NCBI RefSeq assembly: GCF_902859935.1
Contig: NZ_CADIKI010000009.1
Coordinates: forward strand, 248,001-312,000
Reading direction: 5' to 3'
Length of the DNA stretch: 64,000 bases
Source of the DNA: Paraburkholderia fynbosensis
GTDB lineage: Bacteria; Pseudomonadota; Gammaproteobacteria; Burkholderiales; Burkholderiaceae
Shown here: in pieces, positions 16,680 through 24,961 of the stretch
How positions within the stretch are numbered: the first letter of the stretch is position 1
How the letters are laid out: each line of letters starts with the position of its first letter
The notes under the pieces: model-generated
What the model was told of the DNA's origin: nothing
The model's input: only the letters and a program-made list of their open reading frames with translations
Database searches by the model: none
Made by a program: the position numbers and the translations under genes

Positions 16680-17558
16680 TCAGCCGTAAGCCCGCTCGCG
16701 CATCCATTTCGTCATGATCCATTTGTCGCCATCGAGCACTGGCGCACCGGCGTGCAGCGTCAGCGGATCGAGTTGCCGCTGGGCGTTCATATAGCGGAAA
16801 TACACCGCACCACCTTGCCTTGCCGCGACCGACAGGCCCGCTTCGGGAAACGTCGTCTCGCCGCCGTCGGGGACGTCATTCAGATAGACCACCAGCGTCG
16901 CCACGCGCTGGCCGCCCTGTGCGGTATGCACCGCGCTGCCCGCTTGATCGGGCGGGAAGTAGTCGAAATGCGCGCGGTATTCGCCGGTCGCGCCGTAGTG
17001 CAGGATCTGCAGACCCTCGCCGTTTTCGACCGGCCAGTTCATCAGGCTCGCGATGCGCCGGTCGAGCTTTTCGATGAACGGATCTTCGGCCCGCTGATAC
17101 CAGATGCCTTCGCTCGTGCGGTTGCGAATCACGTCTTCCTTGCCGGTGTCGGGATTGACCGTGGTGGAGCGCTTCAACCGATGACGCGAGCGCTCGATCA
17201 TCTCGGCGCACTCATCGGGCGAGAGCACGTCGGCGAACACGATCACCTGCGGCCGCTCACAGCGCATCAGCACGCGAACGTCGCGATCGTACGCGCGAAT
17301 CACATTGCCGCGCGCGACCGGCGACGCGTCGTACAGGTACGTGCGCGGTTCGGTTTTGGCGAGCGCGGCCTCGGTTGCGGCTGCGGCTGCGGAATTGAAA
17401 TCCGTCTGCTTCCGCCCGAACGCGTGATGCACGGCGACGTGCGCCGCTTCGCTGGCGAACCCGGCCTGCACCATCGCGTCGATCATCGCATCCAGACTGC
17501 AACCGCGCGCCACATTGCTGCTCAGCCACTCTTCCCATGCGGCATCCACTACGGGCAT
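16680..17558 (-). CDS. 2OG-Fe(II) oxygenase, prolyl 4-hydroxylase-like
   Basis: The 292-residue protein has a C-terminal double-stranded beta-helix domain. Iron ligands are H and D in YRAHFDYFPPD and the second H in LTLHAGAPV, and the 2-oxoglutarate-binding lysine lies in DGDKWIMTKW. The segment RHRLKRSTTVNPDTGKED and RTSEGIWY match bacterial P4H homologues. The first 75 residues are helical and of unknown role. ATG 17558 has GAGG about 8 nt upstream, better than 17573. It hydroxylates a protein or amino-acid substrate that cannot be named here. It stands alone, convergent with the CDF gene. Confidence 0.87.
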   Translation of the reverse strand: MPVVDAAWEEWLSSNVARGCSLDAMIDAMVQAGFASEAAHVAVHHAFGRKQTDFNSAAAAATEAALAKTEPRTYLYDASPVARGNVIRAYDRDVRVLMRCERPQVIVFADVLSPDECAEMIERSRHRLKRSTTVNPDTGKEDVIRNRTSEGIWYQRAEDPFIEKLDRRIASLMNWPVENGEGLQILHYGATGEYRAHFDYFPPDQAGSAVHTAQGGQRVATLVVYLNDVPDGGETTFPEAGLSVAARQGGAVYFRYMNAQRQLDPLTLHAGAPVLDGDKWIMTKWMRERAYG

Positions 17559-17656
17559 AGCATTCCCTCTCACTGTTCTTCGGCCTGACGAAATACGGAC
17601 TCAACCGGCCAAATCATAGCAAGGGCGCCGTGCGGCGCATTGCACCCGAGCGGGCT

Positions 17657-18136
17657 TCAGGAGCGGCTATGGTGGTTCCGATAGGCGGTGAGGCCACGGC
17701 GCGCCTGTGCCCTGAGCATGCGCCGCACGAGCGGCGACCAGCCGAGCAGCGTGCCCCGCACGCCCATCGCCTGACGCATCCATAGCCACAGATCGAAACT
17801 GTCGCGGTGTTCGGTAATGAGCCCGTCGCGGAACACGAAGCGCGCGTCGATCCGGTTGACCACCGGGCGGCCCGTCTGAGTGAACAGATAGCCGGCCTCC
17901 CAATGCGCGCTGCCCTTATGATCGTCCGCCTCGATGCTGCCGAACGTCAGCGAGAATTCCTGCGCGCCCGCCACCAACATGCGCCACATGTCGCGCACTT
18001 CCTCGCCATACAGCTCGCCGAAGGCGGGATCGCTGAAGACGACGTCATCGGCATAGCAGGCGATCATCGTTTCGGCGTCGCGTCGCTGAAACGCGGTGTA
18101 GAAACGTTCGATCAGTTCGGTGTTCGGATGGCTCAT
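17657..18136 (-). CDS. Nuclear transport factor 2 (SnoaL-like) family protein
   Basis: The 159-residue protein reads MSHPNTELIERFYTAFQRRDAETMIACYADDVVFSDPAFG, the typical SnoaL/NTF2-like cone-shaped fold start, with DHKGSAHWEAGYLFTQTGRPVVNRIDARFVFRDGLI following. The in-frame region upstream to 18325 lacks similarity, so ATG 18136 is taken. Family members bind small hydrophobic ligands or act as isomerases or cyclases; the role here is unassigned. The C-terminal 25 residues are basic and helical. Confidence 0.85.
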   Translation of the reverse strand: MSHPNTELIERFYTAFQRRDAETMIACYADDVVFSDPAFGELYGEEVRDMWRMLVAGAQEFSLTFGSIEADDHKGSAHWEAGYLFTQTGRPVVNRIDARFVFRDGLITEHRDSFDLWLWMRQAMGVRGTLLGWSPLVRRMLRAQARRGLTAYRNHHSRS

Positions 18137-18239
18137 TGTTTTACGTGTCGTGCGTTCGAAGAAGCGCCCGCGAGGATGCCTCGGCGAGCGTGCCGCACAC
18201 GATAGCGGAAAACAGCGCGAATGGGGCGACGGTATTTCC

Positions 18240-18483
18240 CTAGCCGTTCGACGCCACCTCGCCGGCCCGCACCGCTTGCGCCCCGCCCGCCAGCAGCCGG
18301 ACGCAGGTGGCGACCGCCGCGGCAAGCAGACTCGTCATGCACAGCGGGGCCGCGAAACCGTGGGCGCTCCGGCGGCTCGCACGCCATGACGGCCTTCTGC
18401 GTGTCGCCGTTCAGCATGCCGGCGCCGAGCCCTGAGACGATCATCCCGAGCGCGACCCATGCATAACGTTCGCTGCTCGCCAC
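18240..18483 (-). pseudogene. Remnant of the C-terminus of an MFS transporter
   Basis: On the minus strand, one frame from 18483 reads SSERYAWVALGMIVSGLGAG then MLNGDTQKAVMACEPPER, the penultimate-helix region of 14-helix MFS pumps. After about 18365 the similarity moves to another frame with MTSLLAAAVATCVRLLAG and stops at 18240. The frame change, the missing intervening residues and the absence of any upstream transporter sequence mark this as a decayed fragment. Confidence 0.6.
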
Positions 18484-18485
18484 CG

Positions 18486-18716
18486 ATGCGTGCGGATATG
18501 GTCGTATTCACCGTGGACTGCACCGACCACGATTCGATGAATACGCTCAAATGGATCTGCGAGCGCCATCGGATCGACTATCACCCGCTGCGTACCGCGA
18601 GCGTGGCGAGCTTCGTCGAATTGACGGCGCGACTGCATCCGACCATCGCGCTCAACTCGGCAACCCGCCACCGTCGGCGTTTTGCCTGCGGCACGGCTGA
18701 GCGCGAGGCTCGCTGA
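18486..18716 (+). pseudogene. Remnant of a DUF2325-family gene
   Basis: The reading frame MRADMVVFTVDCTDHDSMNT, continuing to LRTASVASFVELTARL, resembles the C-terminal half of DUF2325 proteins (a strand, a D/SH segment, a positively charged helix, then an SSF motif). The N-terminal half is missing: the sequence just upstream belongs to the oppositely oriented MFS fragment. The intact domain is about 90-100 residues, so this is probably a truncated gene rather than a functional one. Confidence 0.5.
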
Positions 18717-18749
18717 GCCAGGGATCGCGAGGGCCGCCGGGGACCCCGT

Positions 18750-19160
18750 TCAGGAACGGATCAGCCGCGTCAGCTCGGCGATCTGCTTCGCGCAACTTCG
18801 CTGCGCCTCTTCTTCGACGTCGCGATACAGGCGAATGATGGTTTCGCCAACCGGGGTGAGCGTGCAGCCGCCGCCGCTTTGACCGCCTTGCTCCGAATGC
18901 GTGGCCGGCGACTTCAGCGACCGGTTCAATTCGTCGATCAGCAGCCAGGCGCGCCGGTACGACATGTCGAGGCTGCGCGCCGCCGCCGAGATCGAACCGT
19001 ACTCGCGCACCGCTTCGAGCAGAGCGACTTTGCCCGGTCCGAGCGCGACGGCATCCGCACTGCGAATGCGCATCCGGAAGCGCACTTCGGGGCGCGGCTT
19101 CGCGGATTTCTGCGCGGATTTCTTCGTCGCTGCGGGTTTGCTTTTTGCGGTGTCAGCCAT
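18750..19160 (-). CDS. modE: ModE-type molybdate-responsive regulator, DNA-binding domain only
   Basis: The 136-residue protein has a basic Ala/Lys-rich N-terminus (about 28 residues), then the LysR-like winged HTH of ModE: GPGKVALLEAVREYGSISAA, SLDMSYRRAWLLIDELNRSL and the GGxxGGG-type turn EQGGQSGGGCTLTPVGETII. It lacks the TOBE molybdate-binding domains of full ModE, so it resembles the short ModE/LysR-HTH proteins common in proteobacteria. ATG 19160 starts immediately before the low-complexity tail; the frame to 19343 has no similarity. It lies 52 bp downstream of the NifQ-like gene, and molybdenum uptake genes lie close by. Confidence 0.85.
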   Translation of the reverse strand: MADTAKSKPAATKKSAQKSAKPRPEVRFRMRIRSADAVALGPGKVALLEAVREYGSISAAARSLDMSYRRAWLLIDELNRSLKSPATHSEQGGQSGGGCTLTPVGETIIRLYRDVEEEAQRSCAKQIAELTRLIRS

Positions 19161-19212
19161 GCGCGAAAGCATACACGAACCACTTCGCGCTGCCATCCTG
19201 GCCAAACGGCTT

Positions 19213-19869
19213 TCAACGTTGTGGCGGGAAGCAATATCCGTAGTCTTCGCAGCCGGGGCAACCCGGCGCGGGGCCGGGCAGCAAGCCCAAGGAAAGCGCG
19301 CGCTGTGCGGCGAGGAATTTTTTCCAGCGCAGGTTGGCGACATTCAGCGTGACGAGCGTGGGGAAATAGCGCGTCAGCATCCACGTGACTTCGGTGCGGC
19401 CGGCGAGGCCGAGGTCGCGCCACAGGTGGTCGGGGCGCAGGCATGCGTGGGCGATGATCGTGGCGACGCAGTGCGCATCGTCGGGGTGGACGGTGAGGCT
19501 TGCGTGGGTGAGCAGGAGTGCGTGGAGCGAGTGGACGAAGGAGACGTGCTCGTCGGTGTTCGCATTCATGCCGACGTTGCGCGGCAATGTCACTTCGGCC
19601 GCATGCGTGAAATGCCGCGCCAACAGCGCATGCCACTCGCGCGGCCGCAGGCCGAGCAATGCAAGTTCGTCATGCACGTCGCGCGCGGCGATCAGCTTGG
19701 CGAAAAGCCGCGTGTCGGCGCTGGCCGCATTCGTCGTTGCATGCAGCCATTGATTCATGCACGCAGCGACTTGCGGATCGAGCGGCAACGACAGCGGTTC
19801 GACGTCGCACGCGCCAACCCCGGCAACCGATACGGCAGGAGCAGCGCGTGCAAGCGGATCATCAGACAT
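19213..19869 (-). CDS. nifQ: NifQ-like molybdenum-handling protein
   Basis: The 218-residue protein carries the NifQ C-terminal signature. A tryptophan-lysine-lysine block (NLRWKKFLAAQRALSLGLLP) is followed by CPGCEDYGYCF, the CX2CX5C part of the family motif CX4CX2CX5C. The first cysteine of the motif is replaced by glycine. The central segment LFAKLIAARDVHDELALLGL, followed by HFTHAAEVTLPRNVGMN, also fits. NifQ carries a Mo-Fe-S cluster and donates molybdenum to FeMo-cofactor assembly. Here it sits with a ModE-like regulator and a molybdate-type transporter and no nif genes are in view, so a general molybdenum role is inferred. ATG 19869 is preferred over TTG 19896. Confidence 0.78.
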   Translation of the reverse strand: MSDDPLARAAPAVSVAGVGACDVEPLSLPLDPQVAACMNQWLHATTNAASADTRLFAKLIAARDVHDELALLGLRPREWHALLARHFTHAAEVTLPRNVGMNANTDEHVSFVHSLHALLLTHASLTVHPDDAHCVATIIAHACLRPDHLWRDLGLAGRTEVTWMLTRYFPTLVTLNVANLRWKKFLAAQRALSLGLLPGPAPGCPGCEDYGYCFPPQR

Positions 19870-19946
19870 GGCGGCAAAGCGATGATGAAGAGCCAACCAT
19901 ATTACGCCAGCCCTCCGGACCCACGCATCAGTGCCAACGTATCAAC

Positions 19947-20421
19947 TCAGAACCGCGCTTCGATCCGCGCGAGCCGTTTGACGTGACGCAGCGCGGGCAG
20001 GATGTCCCAGCCAGGGAACAGAATCGGCGCGCCGTCTTCGGCATCGAAGTATGCGCCCACCGCATTCGTAAGCGATCAGCACGTTCTCGCCGATCGGCGT
20101 ATTGAACAGCTCGTGCCACGAGAACGTCACGACATACCCGTCCTGCCCGCATGCGACGAACACCGTACGCTTGGATTCGCCCGGCATCTCGTTCGGCTAA
20201 CCAGCCTCCGCGATCAAGGTCCCCGGGCGCACGCCACGGTACGCATCGACGCTGCGAATGAAGCGGTTCGTCGTATAGCAACGCAGATCGAAAGGCCTGG
20301 CCGTCACGCTGTCGTAACGCTGAAGCCCTTCGAGGTTGAGCGACTGCGGACGCTGAAACGGTCCGCTCAGCACGAGCGCACCGTCGACGGCGGGCGCGGC
20401 AATCGTATTCACACTATCCAT
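19947..20421 (-). pseudogene. Decayed molybdopterin-binding oxidoreductase (sulfite-oxidase-like fold)
   Basis: From ATG 20421 the frame reads GALVLSGPFQRPQSLNLEGL, FIRSVDAYRGVRPGTLIAEAG and then hits TAG near 20199. The same frame continues PNEMPGESKRTVFVACGQDG and YVVTFSWHELFNTPIGENVL to ECGG at about 20060. There it must shift frame to read AYFDAEDGAPILFPGWDILP and ALRHVKRLARIEARF, stopping at 19947. The restored protein of about 155 residues matches small SUOX-fold molybdopterin-binding proteins. One nonsense codon and one frameshift indicate a pseudogene, or two sequencing errors. It lies between nifQ and the molybdate-type transporter. Confidence 0.7.
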
Positions 20422-20706
20422 ACGCGGTTATCTCCAGCGTCGACGCCCTGGCGGCCTGTTCATTCGCTATGTCCGTGTGTATATTACGCTGCGATGGCGG
20501 CAGCGTTGTGCATCAACGCGTCAATACGCGGTATACCGCCGCGCATCTCGGCTGTTTGGCCGCCGTCGGCGTGATGCCGGCGTTCGTGGCAAACGACGGC
20601 GCACGGTCCGCTAAACCGGCCATGTCACCGCACAACGCGAGGCAACGCAAAGCAACGTAATGGCGTCGTAATGTGACGCTCTCAAATAACGCATCGGGGT
20701 TATCGC
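20422..20706. other. Intergenic region upstream of the ABC operon, contains a palindrome
   Basis: The perfect 12-bp palindrome GCGGTATACCGC lies at 20528-20539, about 170 bp upstream of the binding-protein gene. An imperfect CGCTAT/ATTACG pair lies at 20465-20488. Either could be an operator of the molybdenum cluster; neither matches the ModE box well. The 63-codon frame at 20469-20660 has no recognisable domain. Confidence 0.4.
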
Positions 20707-21594
20707 ATGATTCGCAAGCTGCTCGCTTCTCTCGTGGTCGTCACCGGCATCGTGACGGCCGCGCCCACCTTCGCGCAGGACTCAGGCAACAACACGGTCA
20801 ACGTCCTGTACGCCGGTTCGCTCGTCAACCTGATGGAGCGCAGCATCGGCCCCGCGTTCGAGAAAGCCACCGGCCAGCAGTTCCGCGGCTACGCGGCGGG
20901 TTCCAACAAGATCGCCAACGAAATCAAAGGCAAGCTGCGGCGTGGCGACGTGTTCATCAGCGCGAGCCCGAAGGTGAACAGCAGCCTGATGGGCGACGCG
21001 AACGGCGATCACGTCACGTGGTATGTGAATTTCGCCGAGTCGCCGTTGATGATCGGCTATAACCCGCAGAGCAAATTCGCGTCGCAGTTCAGAAGCAAGC
21101 GCTGGGACCAGGTGCTGCAGCAGCCGGGTATTCGCATCGGCCGCACCGATCCGAAGCTCGATCCGAAAGGCGCATTCAGCGTCGAAATGGTGACGAAAGC
21201 GGCCGAGCTCTACCATCAGCCGGACCTGGTCGAGAAGACGCTCGGCACGCCGGAAAATCCCGCGCAGGTGCTGCCCGAGGAAACGCTGGTGGGCCGCCTG
21301 CAATCAGGCCAGCTCGATGCGGGCTTTTTCTATTCGACCGAGACGTCCGACCTGAAGATTCCGGCGATCCACCCGGCGCCTGAATTGCAGGCCAAGGCCA
21401 GTTACACACTGACGATCCTCAACGACGCGCCGAACCGCCCCGGCGCGGTCAGCTTCGTCGACTTCCTGCTGAGCGAGCAAGGCCGCGCCCTGCTCAAGCA
21501 GCATGGCGTGGACGTTGTCAAACCCGTCGTGAGCGGCAGCGTGCAGTCGATACCGCCTTCGGTGCAGGCGGTCATCGACGCCGCCACGCACTGA
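20707..21594 (+). CDS. Molybdate/tungstate-type ABC substrate-binding protein
   Basis: The 295-residue protein begins with a signal peptide (MIRKLLASLVVVTGIVTAAP ending TFAQ) and then NVLYAGSLVNLMERSIGPAFEKATGQ. That is the type-2 periplasmic oxyanion-binding fold of the ModA/WtpA/extracellular-solute-binding family (AGSLVNLM, YAAGSNKIANEIKG, GDVFISASP). The later segment RIGRTDPKLDPKGAFSVEM supports tungstate/molybdate (WtpA-like) affinity rather than iron. It is 4 bp upstream of the permease-ATPase fusion, so the two are one transcript and one transporter. The anion is inferred from family and the neighbouring modE and nifQ. Confidence 0.85.
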   Translation: MIRKLLASLVVVTGIVTAAPTFAQDSGNNTVNVLYAGSLVNLMERSIGPAFEKATGQQFRGYAAGSNKIANEIKGKLRRGDVFISASPKVNSSLMGDANGDHVTWYVNFAESPLMIGYNPQSKFASQFRSKRWDQVLQQPGIRIGRTDPKLDPKGAFSVEMVTKAAELYHQPDLVEKTLGTPENPAQVLPEETLVGRLQSGQLDAGFFYSTETSDLKIPAIHPAPELQAKASYTLTILNDAPNRPGAVSFVDFLLSEQGRALLKQHGVDVVKPVVSGSVQSIPPSVQAVIDAATH

Positions 21595-21598
21595 CGCG

Positions 21599-23464
21599 GT
21601 GAAGCGCGCCGCTGCGCGACCGCTGCTGTGGCTGGCGGCGCTGCTGGCTGTCTATCTGTGCGCTCCGTTCGTCGCGAGCGTGCCGCAACTCGGCGCCGCG
21701 GATTGGGCGAACGTCGACTGGCGCGCGACCTGGTCGGCGGTCGGCGTATCGGCGGCGAGCGCCACGGTGGCCTCGTTCATGATCCTGTTGGGCGGCGTGC
21801 CGCTCGGCTATTTCCTCGCGCGGTCGAATACGCGCAAGATGGCGCTGCTCGGCTTCGTCGTGCAGTTGCCGCTGGCGCTGCCGCCGCTTACGAGCGGCGT
21901 GCTGCTGCTGTTTCTGCTTGGGCCCTATAGCGGAATCGGCCGCCTCACCGGCGGCGGGCTGACGGATTCGTTCGCCGGCATCGTGCTGGCGGAAATCTTC
22001 GTGGCGGCGCCGTTTCTTATCATCGCCGCGAAGTCCGCGTTCGCCGCGGTCGATCCGGTGCTCGACGACGTCGCCGCCACGCTCGGCCATCATGCCAGCA
22101 GCCGCTTTTTCCGCGTGATGCTGCCGGTGGCGTGGCCGGCAATTCGCGCAGGACTCGCGCTCGCCTGGCTGCGTGCATTCGGCGAATTCGGCGCGACCGT
22201 GATGGTCGCCTATCACCCGTATTCGTTGCCGGTCTACACGTACGTGGTATTCGGCGGCCAAGGCCTGCCGGCGATGATGCCGTTGCTGCTGCCGACGCTT
22301 GCGATCGCGATACTCTGCGCCGCGCTGTCCATCTACAGTCTTCGGCAAAAACCCGCACCCGAGCAGACCGAAAACGGCGACGACACGCTCGAACCCGGCA
22401 CGGATCTCACCGCGAGCCGCGGCGACGCCGACAATCGCCGCCTCACGTTCCATCTGCAACGTCAGTTGGGCGACTTCGGACTCGACATCGCGTGGACGCC
22501 GGCTAGCCGGCGTCTCGCGATCATCGGGCCGTCGGGTTCGGGCAAATCTCTAGCACTGCGTCTGATCGCGGGGCTCGAATCGAACGCGTCGAGCACCGTG
22601 CGGCTCGGCGCGACCGCGTTGCACACGCTGCCGCCCGAGCGCCGCCAGATCGGCTACATGCCGCAGGATTACGGCCTGTTTCCGCACATGAGCGTGGTGC
22701 GCCAGCTCAGCTTTCCCGTCGATGCCGACGCCGCCAGCGCACGTTACTGGCTCGATCATCTGGGCCTCGTGCCGCTGGTCGGACGGCTGCCGCATCAGCT
22801 GTCGTTCGGTCAGCGGCAACGGGTGGCGCTCGCGCGCGCGCTCACGCGACATAGCGAACTGCTGCTGTTCGACGAGCCGTTCGCCGCGCTGGATACGCCG
22901 CGGCGGCGCCGCTTGCAGCAATCGCTGCGGGCATTGCAGCGCGAGATCGCCGCGGTGACGATCATCGTCACGCACGATCCGGATGAGGCCGCGCTGCTCG
23001 CCGACGAGGTGCTGGTGGTCGAACAGGGGCGCGTGTTGCAGGCGGGCGCGATCGCCGACGTGTTCGAGCGGCCCGCTTCGATGCGGGTGGCCGCCCTGCT
23101 CGGCTTGCACAACGTCGGCGAAGGTTCGATGAGCGCGGCGGGCCAGGTGCAGATCGCTCCGGGCTTGATGGTGACAACGGCTAACCGTGCATCCCTTCCC
23201 GCCGCGGGCCAGCGCGTCATGTGGCGCGTGTCGTCGCATGCGTTGGCCGTGACGCCACAAGGCGCGCATGCCGGGGTCGTCGAGTCGGTCGAATTGCGGC
23301 GCGGGGAGCGCTATGTTCGCGTGAATATCGCCGGAGTGCGCTTCGACCTTGCCAGCGAAGACGCCGGTTTGCGCGAGGGTGCGCCGTGCCGGCTCGACAT
23401 CCGCGCGGCGGGCGTGAACATCTGGGCCGCGGCGTGCGGCGCACGTCAGGCTTCGTCCGCGTGA
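21599..23464 (+). CDS. Fused ABC permease-ATPase for molybdate/tungstate (ModB-ModC in one chain)
   Basis: The 621-residue protein has a membrane half (residues 1-250, about five or six helices) with an EAA-type loop (VDPVLDDVAATLGHHASSRF). A linker of about 35 residues follows, then an ATPase half: Walker A GPSGSGKS (310-317), Q-loop MPQDYG, signature LSFGQRQR (variant of LSGGQ), Walker B LLLFDEPFAALD and switch histidine VTHDPDEA. A TOBE-like domain ends it (VVESVELRRGERYVRVNIAG). The start is GTG 21599, 4 bp after the binding-protein stop. ModB and ModC are normally separate chains. It overlaps the convergent nicotinamide phosphoribosyltransferase gene by 19 bp. Confidence 0.88.
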   Translation: MKRAAARPLLWLAALLAVYLCAPFVASVPQLGAADWANVDWRATWSAVGVSAASATVASFMILLGGVPLGYFLARSNTRKMALLGFVVQLPLALPPLTSGVLLLFLLGPYSGIGRLTGGGLTDSFAGIVLAEIFVAAPFLIIAAKSAFAAVDPVLDDVAATLGHHASSRFFRVMLPVAWPAIRAGLALAWLRAFGEFGATVMVAYHPYSLPVYTYVVFGGQGLPAMMPLLLPTLAIAILCAALSIYSLRQKPAPEQTENGDDTLEPGTDLTASRGDADNRRLTFHLQRQLGDFGLDIAWTPASRRLAIIGPSGSGKSLALRLIAGLESNASSTVRLGATALHTLPPERRQIGYMPQDYGLFPHMSVVRQLSFPVDADAASARYWLDHLGLVPLVGRLPHQLSFGQRQRVALARALTRHSELLLFDEPFAALDTPRRRRLQQSLRALQREIAAVTIIVTHDPDEAALLADEVLVVEQGRVLQAGAIADVFERPASMRVAALLGLHNVGEGSMSAAGQVQIAPGLMVTTANRASLPAAGQRVMWRVSSHALAVTPQGAHAGVVESVELRRGERYVRVNIAGVRFDLASEDAGLREGAPCRLDIRAAGVNIWAAACGARQASSA

Positions 23465-24873
23465 GCCCGGTTCCTGATTTCGGCGAGCGACGCATCGACC
23501 AGTAGCTTGCCGGACTCGAACACCGTCACGAGTGCTTCGTCCCACTCGCCCGCGACGGTGTGTTCATCCCAGGTGACGGGCAGCGTGACCGTCCGGTACT
23601 CACCGGTGCGGCGATGCTTCAGCAACGTCAGACGCCCTTTCATCGAACGCTTCGCGGCATCCGTGACCGGGTCTTTGCGCACGTCGTGCCACTCGTCGCC
23701 AAGGCGGATCGCGGAACACTTCATCGCGAAGCGCTGCGTGTCGCGGTTGATCTGCTGCAACAGCGCGCCGCCCATGCCGAATACGATGTTATCGGCCGCG
23801 AAGCCGGCCTCGTCCATCGCGGCGAGGATCGTCGCGATGGAATCGGGGTTCACGCCGTCGCCCTGAATTACGCGCACGTTGTTGAGCACGCGCCGGCCCT
23901 TGCCATTCACCACCGAGCCGAACGACGCGTCGAGCGCGCGCAGCGTCTGCAATACGATCGTGCGCGGATCGCCGGAGTCCGGCCGGATCACGAGGGTGGC
24001 GCCTGAATCGAGCACGGCCTGTTTCAGCTGCGTGCCCCATACGTCGAGCGCGGCAAACAGATCATAGGAATCGGACACCACCGAGACGATCGCGCCCGGC
24101 TTGCCGAAGCGCGCGATCATGTTGCGGAACGCGTCGGTCTCGCGCTCGCGGCCCCATGACGTGATGGTACTGTGTTCGGCGGCCGGCACGGAAAACGCCG
24201 CCATCGTCTCGTTGTAGTAGTGGTTCGCCGCCGCGACGCCGAACACCGTGTCCGAACCCATGAAACTGACCAGATGTGCGGCGCCGCCGATCGCCGCCGA
24301 CTCCGCGCTCGACACCCCGCGCGCGCCGAAATCGTGCAGCTTGAAGGGCAATTGCGCGAGATCGTCGCTGCTCTTTTGCAGGTAGGCGCGAATCGTTTTG
24401 CGCAGATGCCAGCTTTGCGTCGCCACCGTGATCGGATACCACACGCGCAACAGCATCGTTTCCAGATACGAAGCGAGCCAGAACACCTGCGGGTCGTCGC
24501 ATTCGACCGTCACCAGAACGTTGTGCGTCGGCACCACCGAGCCTTCCGGCACCGCGCGAATCCGCACCGGCAGATAGCCGCCGCACTGCTCGACCACGTA
24601 GCGCCAACCCGCTTCGTTGAAGGGCTCGCCATGCGAACTGAAAAACGCTTTGGCCTGCTCGATCATGGCCGGCGTGACCCGCCGGCACAGGTATTCCTTC
24701 AGCAGCATTTGCAGACCGAAGAACAGCGTGCGCTCGTAGCGCCCGCCACGCGACTCGATGTACGAGAACATCGCCGACGCCTCGGGCGGATATTGCAGAT
24801 AGTGCGAGGCCTTGTACGAATCCGTGTTGAGAATCGGATTGGACAGGATCGACGCGATGTCGCCAGCGCTCAC
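23446..24873 (-). CDS. nadV: Nicotinamide phosphoribosyltransferase (NadV/NAMPT type)
   Basis: This enzyme joins nicotinamide and PRPP to make nicotinamide mononucleotide for NAD salvage. The 475-residue protein matches NAMPT throughout: NPILNTDSYKASHYLQYPPE, FSYIESRGGRYERTLFFGLQ, FKLHDFGARGVSSAESAAIG, GSDTVFGVAAANHYYNETMA, EHSTITSWGRERE (active-site His) and VIRPDSGDP (ribose-phosphate loop). GTG 24873 is preferred because GGGGGA lies 6-11 nt upstream; the frame reaches TTG 24927 without such a site. No NUDIX hydrolase or PRPP synthetase, its frequent neighbours, is in view. Confidence 0.93.
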   Translation of the reverse strand: MSAGDIASILSNPILNTDSYKASHYLQYPPEASAMFSYIESRGGRYERTLFFGLQMLLKEYLCRRVTPAMIEQAKAFFSSHGEPFNEAGWRYVVEQCGGYLPVRIRAVPEGSVVPTHNVLVTVECDDPQVFWLASYLETMLLRVWYPITVATQSWHLRKTIRAYLQKSSDDLAQLPFKLHDFGARGVSSAESAAIGGAAHLVSFMGSDTVFGVAAANHYYNETMAAFSVPAAEHSTITSWGRERETDAFRNMIARFGKPGAIVSVVSDSYDLFAALDVWGTQLKQAVLDSGATLVIRPDSGDPRTIVLQTLRALDASFGSVVNGKGRRVLNNVRVIQGDGVNPDSIATILAAMDEAGFAADNIVFGMGGALLQQINRDTQRFAMKCSAIRLGDEWHDVRKDPVTDAAKRSMKGRLTLLKHRRTGEYRTVTLPVTWDEHTVAGEWDEALVTVFESGKLLVDASLAEIRNRAHADEA

Positions 24874-24961
24874 GTGAGTTCCCCCGGGTAATCGAACGGA
24901 TGCGGTTCTTTTACGATACACCGTCAAAATAGCCGTGCAACGCGCCGCTCGACGGACCGCT

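Noticed and set aside
20469..20660. 63-codon plus-strand frame before the molybdate-type operon
   Set aside because: No ribosome site, no domain, and it overlaps a likely operator region.
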